64,000 nt of DNA from CAWABB01 sp963780165 (GTDB lineage Bacteria; Bacteroidota; Ignavibacteria; UBA10030; UBA6906), in contig CAWABB010000007.1 of the NCBI GenBank assembly GCA_963780165.1, forward strand, positions 124,001 through 188,000. The letters are read 5' to 3'. Below, piece after piece: positions 7,324 through 15,164 of this stretch; positions within the stretch are counted from its first letter, which is position 1; each line of letters opens with the position of its first letter. Under the pieces are notes generated by a model. That model ran no database searches and was not told the origin of the DNA. It worked only from the letters and a program-made list of their open reading frames with translations. The position numbers and the translations under genes are program-made.

Positions 7324-10167
7324 ATGTCACTCCCGGGATCTCGCATGCGCGCACTCCGATGTGTTCTCTACGTGGTTCTTCCGTTGGTTCAGACCGCCAT
7401 CCCCTTCGCACTGGCGACCGCTCAGGTCAGGCCGCGGCTGTACGAGTCGGCGGCGAGCGACGGTGCGCTCTCCGTGGCAATTTCACCGATGGACCATGCC
7501 ACATACGGATTCGCGTATCCGCTCACACACATCCTGCTGATCCCGTCCGGCACAACCGGACTCACAGCGTATCGGCGGTACTCGGCGCGGGACTCCTGGA
7601 CGCCCCTTGCGGAGAAGCATGCAGGAGACCTCTATGATGGCGTCGAGGCTGTCCGCTTCGACCACGGGCAAGCCAGGGCATACGTGTCTGTCGCCTTCCA
7701 GGCAACCTCGGACTCCGTGTACATACAATTCCTCGACGCCGAGGGGAGGTCTCGCCCGGCTTCTCATCAGGGTCTTGCGAAATACTACGACAACCGGGCT
7801 GCCGCAATTGTCGTGACGGCGGACGACTGGTGGCTGTATACCGATTCCGCATTCGTCGAGGCAATCGACCAGTGGCGGAGCCGTGGTCTGTGGGTGAGCG
7901 CAGGCGTTATCACGGGACCCGATCGATGCAACGACAGCGTATGGACGAGCATTCAGAACCAGCTTGATTCGGGATTCGTTGAAGTGGCATCCCACAGCCG
8001 AAGTCACATCCACACGCCGTATCCGAACGTTGCATCGGAAGTCGTCGGCTCATCCCAGGACCTGAAAGAGAAACTCGTGCTGCCGCCCGCGTTCCGCAAT
8101 GGAGATCGGGAATACGTGTACACGTGGATCTCACCATTCGGCAGCTACGACAATGACATCGATAGGCAGGTCAGCGTTGCGGGCTATCTCATCCCACGAC
8201 TTACGAACAAGAGCTTCTCGACCTTCTCCGAGTGGCAGGCTACGGGGAGCAGGTTCAGCCCCAGCGGGGTCGAATATGAAATCGGTCCCGACCCCAACCG
8301 GGGAGTCACGGATCTCACCAAACTCAATTCCACGTTTGACGGTATTGTACGGCAGGGCGGGATCTACATCCTGTACACACACCCGAAAGTACTGAGTGAT
8401 TCGGGCGAATGGTCGAAGGAGTACCTGCCGAGTCACATGGACTATATCAGCAGGCGTCCAAACGTCTGGTACACCTCCCTGGGCCATCTGTACCTGTACC
8501 ACCTTCCGGAGATTGCGCTTGAGAACAGCGTTGTCAACGGTGGGTTCGAGGGGGGAGTGGCGCCGTGGAGCCGGTATTCGAACGGAGGATCGGGCAATGC
8601 ATTTTCGGTCGTGCCGGCGACATCAGGGGCGGAGGGAGTGTGGATGGGACGGGTCACGCTCGGGGCGACGATCGGGACGAACAACCAGCTGTACCAGAAG
8701 GGAGTCCGGCTGGAGTCGGGGAAGGCGTACCGGATGCAGTATCGGGTTTCGGCATCACGAAGTACGACCATACGAGTTCGCGTAATCGAGCAGGACGAAG
8801 ACTACACGGTGTACGGTTTTCCCTTTGTGTCGCACGCCGTGACGTCCGAATGGAAGACGAACACGGTGGAGTTTACGGCGGGGAACTTCGCAGGCACGGT
8901 GTCTGACGCGATGGTCCAGTTCTATTTCGTGGGCTCGGCACCTTCTACGACGATATACCTGGACGACATCCGGATTAGCCCGAAGGAATCGGTGGGGCTT
9001 CCCACCCGGCTGCGCCTTGCGGTGCAGCCTGCCGCAACGGAAGCAGGGGCTGTGATGACGCCACCGATCACAGTGCGCATAGAGAATGACCAGGGGACGC
9101 TCATGACGGGGGAGAGCCGCCTTGTCAGTCTCGCGTTGAGTGCGGGTACACCGGGAGCGATCCTGGGCGGCACCACGGCGGTTCTGTCGGTCGGAGGGAT
9201 TGCGGCGTTTCCCGACCTCACGGTTGACCGAGCCGGAGTGGGGTACACCCTATACGCATCTGCGGGGGAATTACAGCCCGCGGTTTCCATTCCCTTTACG
9301 GTGGCGTCGCCCGAGCAGCCACCGCCAACCGGCGTTGCGAACAGCGTTGTCAACGGTGGGTTCGAGGGGGGAGTGGCGCCGTGGAGCCGGTATTCGAACG
9401 GAGGATCGGGCAATGCATTTTCGGTCGTGCCGGCGACATCAGGGGCGGAGGGAGTGTGGATGGGACGGGTCACGCTCGGGGCGACGATCGGGACGAACAA
9501 CCAGCTGTACCAGAAGGGAGTCCGGCTGGAGTCGGGGAAGGCGTACCGGATGCAGTATCGGGTTTCGGCATCACGAAGTACGACCATACGAGTTCGCGTA
9601 ATCGAGCAGGACGAAGACTACACGGTGTACGGTTTTCCCTTTGTGTCGCACGCCGTGACGTCCGAATGGAAGACGAACACGGTGGAGTTTACGGCGGGGA
9701 ACTTCGCAGGCACGGTGTCTGACGCGATGGTCCAGTTCTATTTCGTGGGCTCGGCACCTTCTACGACGATATACCTGGACGAAGTTCGGATCGTCCCTGC
9801 GTCGACGGGGAGTGGGGGGCTGGGGAAGGCTCCTGACGAAGAAGCGAAGGGTGGACCCGACGTGGAAGACGGCCGACCGATAGTCTTCGGGCTGAGCCAA
9901 AACTATCCCAATCCTTTCAACCCCACAACGATCATAAAGTACCAGGTGCCTGCTCCGGTCGGCGTCGATGGTCCGACGGTCAGTGATGTGAGGCTTGCGG
10001 TCTACGACATGCTTGGCCGCGAGGTGGCGGTACTGGTGGATGAGAGGAAGGCGGCGGGAAGGTATGAAGCGGAATTTGACGGGACGCACCTCTCGACCGG
10101 CGTGTACCTGTACCGTCTTGCCGCGGGAGCATACAACGATTGCCGGAGGATGGTCCTGATCAAATAG
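7324..10167 (+). CDS. T9SS-sorted protein with deacetylase-like domain and duplicated CBM-like repeats
   Basis: The 947-residue protein starts with a signal peptide (cleavage near ATAQ, residue 34). Residues 160-300 resemble a NodB/CE4 polysaccharide-deacetylase fold: an Asp pair at D167-D168 (TADDWW) and the metal-binding HSRSH at 224-228. Two beta-sandwich, CBM_4_9-like domains (about 401-548 and 673-820) are identical in sequence, separated by an Ig/invasin-like domain (about 549-672). The C-terminus (about 856-947) is a type A T9SS sorting domain with QNYPNPFNP, YDMLGREV and STGVYLYRL. It is therefore probably exported by the type IX system and surface-bound or released, acting on a carbohydrate. 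An alternative start is ATG 7345; neither has a good ribosome site. Confidence 0.88.
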   Translation: MSLPGSRMRALRCVLYVVLPLVQTAIPFALATAQVRPRLYESAASDGALSVAISPMDHATYGFAYPLTHILLIPSGTTGLTAYRRYSARDSWTPLAEKHAGDLYDGVEAVRFDHGQARAYVSVAFQATSDSVYIQFLDAEGRSRPASHQGLAKYYDNRAAAIVVTADDWWLYTDSAFVEAIDQWRSRGLWVSAGVITGPDRCNDSVWTSIQNQLDSGFVEVASHSRSHIHTPYPNVASEVVGSSQDLKEKLVLPPAFRNGDREYVYTWISPFGSYDNDIDRQVSVAGYLIPRLTNKSFSTFSEWQATGSRFSPSGVEYEIGPDPNRGVTDLTKLNSTFDGIVRQGGIYILYTHPKVLSDSGEWSKEYLPSHMDYISRRPNVWYTSLGHLYLYHLPEIALENSVVNGGFEGGVAPWSRYSNGGSGNAFSVVPATSGAEGVWMGRVTLGATIGTNNQLYQKGVRLESGKAYRMQYRVSASRSTTIRVRVIEQDEDYTVYGFPFVSHAVTSEWKTNTVEFTAGNFAGTVSDAMVQFYFVGSAPSTTIYLDDIRISPKESVGLPTRLRLAVQPAATEAGAVMTPPITVRIENDQGTLMTGESRLVSLALSAGTPGAILGGTTAVLSVGGIAAFPDLTVDRAGVGYTLYASAGELQPAVSIPFTVASPEQPPPTGVANSVVNGGFEGGVAPWSRYSNGGSGNAFSVVPATSGAEGVWMGRVTLGATIGTNNQLYQKGVRLESGKAYRMQYRVSASRSTTIRVRVIEQDEDYTVYGFPFVSHAVTSEWKTNTVEFTAGNFAGTVSDAMVQFYFVGSAPSTTIYLDEVRIVPASTGSGGLGKAPDEEAKGGPDVEDGRPIVFGLSQNYPNPFNPTTIIKYQVPAPVGVDGPTVSDVRLAVYDMLGREVAVLVDERKAAGRYEAEFDGTHLSTGVYLYRLAAGAYNDCRRMVLIK
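8524..8966 (+). repeat. 443-bp perfect direct repeat, copy 1
   Basis: Begins AACAGCGTTGTCAACGGTGG and ends in TACCTGGACGA. It is identical over its full length to 9340-9782, 816 bp downstream, and encodes the first CBM-like domain. Confidence 0.95.
9340..9782 (+). repeat. 443-bp perfect direct repeat, copy 2
   Basis: Identical copy of 8524-8966. Identity at all codon positions means a very recent duplication or gene conversion. Confidence 0.95.
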
Positions 10168-10683
10168 GATGGTCACGGACGATGAGTCGATCTGGTCCGC
10201 TTCGTGGCCCGGGCAGCGATGTCCGGGCCACTTGCTTTTGACCGATCCCGGGGAACGAGCTGCAACTCGGCAGGCCAATTGCTTCTTCTTCAGCATGTTA
10301 TCTTTCAATCCTTCAACCTGATACTCCGTTCGTCCCCTCGTGGAGAGTTTTGGAGGGGAGGTGCGAAGTGTCCGGGTCTCGTCCGTGCTCGCATAGCCAG
10401 GAATGTTCTGGGCCACCCCTTACGTCAAAGGGGATTTCCACTTTTCGGCTTCGCCAGCGAGGAATTCTGGCTTGCACGTGCAGGATTGGAGCGGTGAGGA
10501 CAAGGCACGCCACTGGAAGCACGTGCAAGGGACAACAGGTCGTCCTGGCATTTCGAAGTTGAACTTGAATCCGCGTCTGAGCAAATTGGTGACGCCATCG
10601 TGTAGCCATTCACTGGCCCAAAGCCGTTCAAGATGACGTGAGATTTTTCGATGTCAAAGCAGGCACAATAGCCGGAGGTAACT
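10168..10683. other. 516-bp intergenic region with terminator and long hairpin
   Basis: No convincing gene. It holds the terminator of the T9SS gene (10204-10240) and a second, larger inverted repeat, CTTGCACGTGC (10471-10481) against GCACGTGCAAG (10519-10529), with a 37-nt loop and no U-tract. The rest has lower GC than the flanking genes and no recognised RNA family. Confidence 0.5.
10204..10240 (+). terminator. intrinsic terminator after the T9SS gene
   Basis: GTGGCCCGG (10204-10212) pairs perfectly with CCGGGCCAC (10223-10231), loop of 10 nt, followed by TTGCTTTT. Confidence 0.85.
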
Positions 10684-11199
10684 ATGGACAAGCGCGCCAT
10701 AAGCAGTCGGCTTCGGGGACTATTGACATTTCTTTGCGCCGGAATGCTTCTCTCTAGCAACGGGGCGCGAGCCCAGGATAAGGCCACGCCGAGCAAGGAC
10801 CAGGTGCCCAGGAAAGTGATGGAAGGGCTGATGGCCAAGTTTCCGAAGGCCGAGATCGACAAATGGACGAAGGAAAACGAAGGGAAGACGGTCGTCTATG
10901 ACATCGAGTTTAAACAGAACAGCCAGCATTTCGAGGCCGACATTAAGGAAGACGGAACGATTCACAACTGGGAGATGGCGATTGCAGAGAAGGATCTCCC
11001 GGCGTCCGTTGTGACGACAGTCAACAAGATGTACCCGAAGGGTACGATGAAAGACGTTATGCAGGTCACGGCGGTGAAGAATGGGAAGGATGTGCTGGAA
11101 GGGTACGAAATCGGATTGCTCACTGCTGAGAGGAAAAATGTCGAGGTGACGGTTGCGCCGGACGGAAAGGTTCTGGAAGATGCCGAGGTCAAGAAGTAG
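10684..11199 (+). CDS. exported PepSY-like (BLIP-type) protein
   Basis: The 171-residue protein has a signal peptide (cleavage near GARA-QD, residues 28-31) and two similar alpha/beta halves: KVMEGLMAKFPKAEIDKW with VYDIEFKQNSQHFEADI, and SVVTTVNKMYPKGTMKDV with a second YEIGL...VEVTVAPDG strand set. This is the tandem PepSY-like layout of the putative beta-lactamase-inhibitor-like family common in Bacteroidota. Such proteins are periplasmic and their ligands are unknown. A good ribosome site (CCGGAGGTAACT) precedes the ATG. It may be co-transcribed with the next two exported proteins, although 156 bp separate it from them. Confidence 0.8.
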   Translation: MDKRAISSRLRGLLTFLCAGMLLSSNGARAQDKATPSKDQVPRKVMEGLMAKFPKAEIDKWTKENEGKTVVYDIEFKQNSQHFEADIKEDGTIHNWEMAIAEKDLPASVVTTVNKMYPKGTMKDVMQVTAVKNGKDVLEGYEIGLLTAERKNVEVTVAPDGKVLEDAEVKK

Positions 11200-11355
11200 G
11201 GGTCTTTCTCCGGCGCATTCGGTGTTGAATTGGAGATTCTCTTGCGGGACCGGTTTCCCAACCCGCATTGCGGGTACGAAAGTGGAGACCTGCACCATGA
11301 GAACCGGAAAGTCCCTCGTCTGTGAACCCACCCCATCGGAAGAAGGAGACGCGCA

Positions 11356-12291
11356 ATGAATGAATCGACAATCCCTAACTCCCGCCGTCGCTTCTTTCGT
11401 GACGCTGCACTCAGCGCGGCGGCCATGATGACGCTCCGTCCCGGGGAGTATGCCCGCGCGACGACCGCCGAAGGGAAGCCCTCAGACTTCAAACTCAGGT
11501 ATGCCCCGCCATTCGGGATGTTCGAGCAGCACGCGGGTAAGGACCCTATCGATCAGATCAAGTTCATGGCAGATCAGGGGTTCCGTGCCATGTTCGACAA
11601 TGGTCTGATGAATCGCCCCGTGGCCGAACAGGATGCCATCGCCAGAGAGACCTCGCGACTGGGCATGGAGATCGGTCCGTTTGTTGCGTATGCGGATTTT
11701 TCCGTGAAGTCGTTCGTGACCCGGGATGCGTCAGTGCGCGACATGCTTGCCGGGACTCTCAAGACCGCCCTTGAGACGGCGAAGCGAACGAATGTGAAGA
11801 CAACGCTGATGGTTCCGGGCCGGTTCGACGAAAGCCTCGATTGGGACTATCAGACCGCAAACGTCATTGAAAACCTGAAGTGGTGTGCCGGCATATGTGA
11901 ACCCGGGGGCCTGGTGATTGTCATTGAGCCGCTCAACCCCAAGGATCATCCCGGCCTCTTCCTGACCCGAATGTCCCAGGCGTACCAGATTGCCCGCGCC
12001 GTGGGGAGCCGTGCGTGCAAGATTGTGGAGGACATCTACCACCAGCAGATTACGGAGGGGAACATCATTCCCAATATCGACGCTGCCTGGGATCAGATCG
12101 CAGCTTTCCATTGTGGAGATACCCCGGGCCGGAAAGAGCCCGGCACGGGTGAGCTCAACTACCGATCGATCTTCAAGCATCTTCAGTCGAAAGGGTACCA
12201 GGGAGTGATCTGTATGGAGCACGGCAAGAGCCGGACGGGGAAAGAGGGGGAGATGGCGGTCATTGAAGCCTACAGGAATTGCGACAACTGA
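11356..12291 (+). CDS. Tat-exported hydroxypyruvate-isomerase-like TIM-barrel protein
   Basis: The 311-residue protein has a twin-arginine signal (SRRRFFRDAAL then an alanine-rich hydrophobic stretch) and an AP-endonuclease-2/xylose-isomerase-type TIM barrel. Metal-site motifs of the Hyi group are present: VIEPLN, KIVEDIYHQQ, FHCGDTPGRKEPGTGE and ICMEHG. Hydroxypyruvate isomerases are normally cytoplasmic, so the export signal argues for a different sugar substrate in the periplasm. It is followed 35 bp later by a Tat-exported Gfo/Idh/MocA oxidoreductase. In Bacteroidota such pairs act in extracytoplasmic oxidation and breakdown of sugars or 3-keto-glycosides; for this protein that is inference. 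Confidence 0.85.
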   Translation: MNESTIPNSRRRFFRDAALSAAAMMTLRPGEYARATTAEGKPSDFKLRYAPPFGMFEQHAGKDPIDQIKFMADQGFRAMFDNGLMNRPVAEQDAIARETSRLGMEIGPFVAYADFSVKSFVTRDASVRDMLAGTLKTALETAKRTNVKTTLMVPGRFDESLDWDYQTANVIENLKWCAGICEPGGLVIVIEPLNPKDHPGLFLTRMSQAYQIARAVGSRACKIVEDIYHQQITEGNIIPNIDAAWDQIAAFHCGDTPGRKEPGTGELNYRSIFKHLQSKGYQGVICMEHGKSRTGKEGEMAVIEAYRNCDN

Positions 12292-12326
12292 TGTGTGCGC
12301 ACTGAACAACATCCTCGAGGAAGGTC

Positions 12327-13643
12327 ATGAACCACAATCTTGAGATCGTGACATCCGGAATCACCAGAAGGGATTTCATGAAAACAGCATCGGTGGCTTC
12401 CCTGGCGGCAGTCGTGTCAGGCACCTCTGTTCTGCACGCTGCAGGAGCGGAAAAGATCCGTGTCGGCCTGATTGGGTGCGGGGGGCGCGGAACTGGTGCG
12501 GCCATCAATTGCGTCGAGGCTTCGACCGATGTCGTCATCACCGCGATCGGCGATCTGTTCCCCGACATGCTGGAAAATTCGCTGAAGTACCTCAGGGAGA
12601 AACTCAAGAAAGAAAACCTGGCGGTCACCCCCGAAACATGTTTCACTGGCTTCGATGCCTATGCGAAGGTCATTGCGGCCGACGTGGATCTGGTGATCCT
12701 TGCCGCGCCTCCGTTCTTCAGGCCGCAGCACTTGCGGGCGGCGGTCGATGCCGGCAAACATATCTTCATGGAAAAACCGGTCGCCGTGGACCCTGCCGGC
12801 GTGCGCTCGGTCATTTCCAGCGCGGATCTCGCCGCGAAAAAGGGGCTTGCGATCGTCGCGGGCACGCAACGTCGGCACCAGGCTCACTACATCGAGGTCA
12901 TGAAACGCGTCCGCGGAGGCGATGTCGGCGATATCGTTTCGGGTCAGTGCTATTGGAACATGGGATCCCTGTGGGTCGAACGCTCAGCGCAGAACTGGGC
13001 CGACCGGATCATCAAGAACTGGTCGGACACGGAGTGGCAGATCAGGAACTGGCTCTTCACGGTCTGGTGCAGCGGCGATCACATCTGCGAGCAGCACGTG
13101 CACAATCTTGATGTGATGAACTGGGCAATGGGAACGCACCCCGTGAAATGCACCGGGATGGGCGGACGGGCGGCACGGACTGATCCCATGTACGGAAACG
13201 TCTTCGACCATTTTGCGGTGGAGTACGAGTACCCGAACGGGGCACGGATCCTCAGCATGTGCCGTCAGACGGCGGGGGCCATGGACAATGTATCGGAGCG
13301 GGTGGTGGGGACGAAGGGGTTTTCGTACACCGACGGCGCTGAAGGCTACATCAAGGGGGCGAAGCCATACGCTACCGAAAAGGAATCCCCCAATCCATAC
13401 GTCCAGGAACATGTCGATCTGATTGCGAGCATCAAAGCCGGCAAGCCACTCAACGAGGGGAAACAGGTTGCCGAGAGCACGCTGACAGCGATCATGGGGC
13501 GCATGAGCGCCTACACCGGCCGCGCGTTAAGCTGGGATTGGGTCATGAACAGCTCGACGCTTGATCTTTCGCCTCCACATCTCGAGTGGAAGGCCTTGCC
13601 GCCCCTGGAGGTCGCGGTTCCGGGGCGGACTGTGCTCGTCTGA
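12327..13643 (+). CDS. Tat-exported Gfo/Idh/MocA family oxidoreductase
   Basis: The 438-residue protein has a Tat signal (TRRDFMKTAS, then a hydrophobic alanine-rich segment to about residue 39), a Rossmann nucleotide site (VGLIGCGGRGTGAA) and the family EKP motif (FMEKPVAVDP). The second half is the alpha/beta substrate domain. NAD(P) is held tightly in exported members such as glucose-fructose oxidoreductase, which fold before Tat export. The gene follows the Hyi-like gene closely and has a ribosome site AGGAAGG. Likely role: periplasmic oxidation or epimerisation of a sugar. The exact substrate cannot be named. Confidence 0.9.
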   Translation: MNHNLEIVTSGITRRDFMKTASVASLAAVVSGTSVLHAAGAEKIRVGLIGCGGRGTGAAINCVEASTDVVITAIGDLFPDMLENSLKYLREKLKKENLAVTPETCFTGFDAYAKVIAADVDLVILAAPPFFRPQHLRAAVDAGKHIFMEKPVAVDPAGVRSVISSADLAAKKGLAIVAGTQRRHQAHYIEVMKRVRGGDVGDIVSGQCYWNMGSLWVERSAQNWADRIIKNWSDTEWQIRNWLFTVWCSGDHICEQHVHNLDVMNWAMGTHPVKCTGMGGRAARTDPMYGNVFDHFAVEYEYPNGARILSMCRQTAGAMDNVSERVVGTKGFSYTDGAEGYIKGAKPYATEKESPNPYVQEHVDLIASIKAGKPLNEGKQVAESTLTAIMGRMSAYTGRALSWDWVMNSSTLDLSPPHLEWKALPPLEVAVPGRTVLV

Positions 13644-13700
13644 GGTGAGTGCAACCTCACAGGCCTCTGTTGTTGTACCAGAGGCTGACCGGAATAAGGT

Positions 13701-13763
13701 CAGAGGAAAGGGGTCGTCCCAGGATCCGTTGTCAGGCTGACATCCATTCAGGTGCTGCGCTGC
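13701..13763 (-). repeat. dispersed intergenic repeat, copy A
   Basis: Read on the minus strand, a 45-base core (CACCTGAATGG through GGGACGACCCC) matches copy C at 50510-50554 at 36 of 45 positions without gaps, by hand alignment. Confidence 0.6.
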
Positions 13764-13800
13764 AAGTCTCGAAACCAAACAAGTTTCAGCAGCGAATCAG

Positions 13801-13855
13801 CACGTGAAATAGGAGGATGTCTCCGAGTTGGACTTCTGGAACGGCCCCTTTCTTG
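13801..13855 (+). repeat. dispersed intergenic repeat, copy B (partial)
   Basis: The right half, GGACTTCTGGAACGGCCCC, matches copy C at 17 of 19 positions, and CCCCTTTC is shared with copy A. It is inverted relative to copy A, 40 bp away, so the two form an imperfect long hairpin. Confidence 0.5.
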
Positions 13856-14024
13856 TCGACGTTCCGCCGCGACAGCCTTCTCAAGCATTTCCTCCCATCA
13901 GAGACCCCACGTCTATCCCCCCTTTTCGAAGTCTTGCGGCGGTGGGAACCTTCCCCGTGTCAATCCGGTTGCCTGATATATTGAGCTCCACCAGGAGATC
14001 CTCATCATCGTCCGGGCACACTAC

Positions 14025-15104
14025 ATGAGACGCATGCTCCTTCTCTGCATCACCCTTGCGTGGTGCTCACCCTTGATGTTCAGTCACGACGACGTTCATG
14101 AAATCGGCACCTCAGTCCAGGCTCTCATGGAGAGCTTCACGCCTGAACAGAGGGACGAGGCGCTACTCGGGTTTGCGGACACGGCACGAGTCAAATGGAA
14201 CAATCTACCGGTGGGACTCAGGACCCGAGCCGGTGTCAGCCTGGGGAGTCTCTCGGACCGGCAGCGACAGCTCGTCCACAGGATACTCTCGGCTTCCCTC
14301 AGTTCGCAGGGCTACCTCAAAGCCACGAGCATCATGCATCTGGACAACTTGCTGAACGTGTATTTTGACACGTTGTACCAGAGAAAGGAGATCGACGACA
14401 CCCTGTTTCATTTCGTACGAAGTCTGAAGTTTGGCCATCAGAACTACTATCTCGCCCTGTTTGGAAACCCCCGGGCAGACAGTGTGTGGGGGTATAAACT
14501 CGAGGGACACCACCTGTCTTTGAATTTCACCATCCGCAATCAGGAGCTGGCAGTGACTCCGATGTTTGTGGGTTCCGATCCCGCCGAAGTTCCGTTCGGG
14601 GATTATGCCGGGTGGAGGGTGCTTGGGCTGGAAGAGGACCTGGGGTTGAAACTGCTGCAGAGCCTTACGCCTGCGCAGCGACGCAAGGCGACACGCAGCA
14701 CGGACGTCCCGAGCGACATCATCACCGGGGCGGAGAGCGGGAGGCGTCTCGTGGAGGACTGGGGGATACAGGGGGCTGAGCTGACCGGGCCACAGCGGGA
14801 AACGCTACAGAAAATCGTTCGCGAATTCGTCTTCAATCTGGACTACGATCGGGCGTTGGTGGAGTACGGGAAGATTGTGAAGGCCGGTTTCGAGAGCATC
14901 TACTTCGGCTGGATCGGCGACTACGACGAATCGAAGCCCCACTATTACATCCTGAACGGTCCGACGTTCCTGATCGAGTATGACAATAACGGGGGTCCGA
15001 GAAACGGCGCCAATCACGTTCACGCTATCTGGCGCGAGAAGGGGAATGAGTTTGGAGAAGACGTGCTGAAACGGCACTACGAGGCAGATCATCGCGAGAG
15101 GTAG
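14025..15104 (+). CDS. exported DUF3500 family protein
   Basis: The 359-residue protein has a short signal peptide (MRRMLLLCITLAWCSPLMF) and matches the DUF3500 family in its order of blocks: WNNLP, LSDRQRQLVHRIL, YLALFGNP, a GYKLEGHHLSLNF stretch, HYYILNGPTFLIEYDN and a histidine-rich end NHVHAIWREKGNEFG. The GHHLS and HVHAIWR histidines look like a metal site. The function of the family is unknown. It stands alone between two intergenic regions and ends convergently against the histidine kinase at 15165. Confidence 0.85.
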   Translation: MRRMLLLCITLAWCSPLMFSHDDVHEIGTSVQALMESFTPEQRDEALLGFADTARVKWNNLPVGLRTRAGVSLGSLSDRQRQLVHRILSASLSSQGYLKATSIMHLDNLLNVYFDTLYQRKEIDDTLFHFVRSLKFGHQNYYLALFGNPRADSVWGYKLEGHHLSLNFTIRNQELAVTPMFVGSDPAEVPFGDYAGWRVLGLEEDLGLKLLQSLTPAQRRKATRSTDVPSDIITGAESGRRLVEDWGIQGAELTGPQRETLQKIVREFVFNLDYDRALVEYGKIVKAGFESIYFGWIGDYDESKPHYYILNGPTFLIEYDNNGGPRNGANHVHAIWREKGNEFGEDVLKRHYEADHRER

Positions 15105-15122
15105 CGGCCCTTCACGCCGCTA
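15102..15122. terminator. hairpin overlapping the DUF3500 stop codon
   Basis: TAGCGGC (15102-15108, including the stop codon) pairs with GCCGCTA (15116-15122) with a 7-nt loop. It lies between two convergent genes and could terminate in both directions, but no clear U-tract follows. Confidence 0.4.
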
Positions 15123-15164
15123 TCTGCATTTCCGCGAGCACCGGTAGTTTCCGGGGGCGTGTTC

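Larger units (their letters stand above)
13644..14024. other. 381-bp intergenic region built largely of an inverted repeat
   Basis: No gene. Two small hairpins follow the oxidoreductase stop: TGAGGT/ACCTCA (13641-13659) and GCCTCTG/CAGAGGC (13663-13685). Then comes an imperfect inverted pair of a dispersed repeat (13701-13763 minus, 13801-13855 plus). A TATATT box (13977-13982) lies 42 bp before the DUF3500 gene without an obvious -35 element. Confidence 0.55.
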
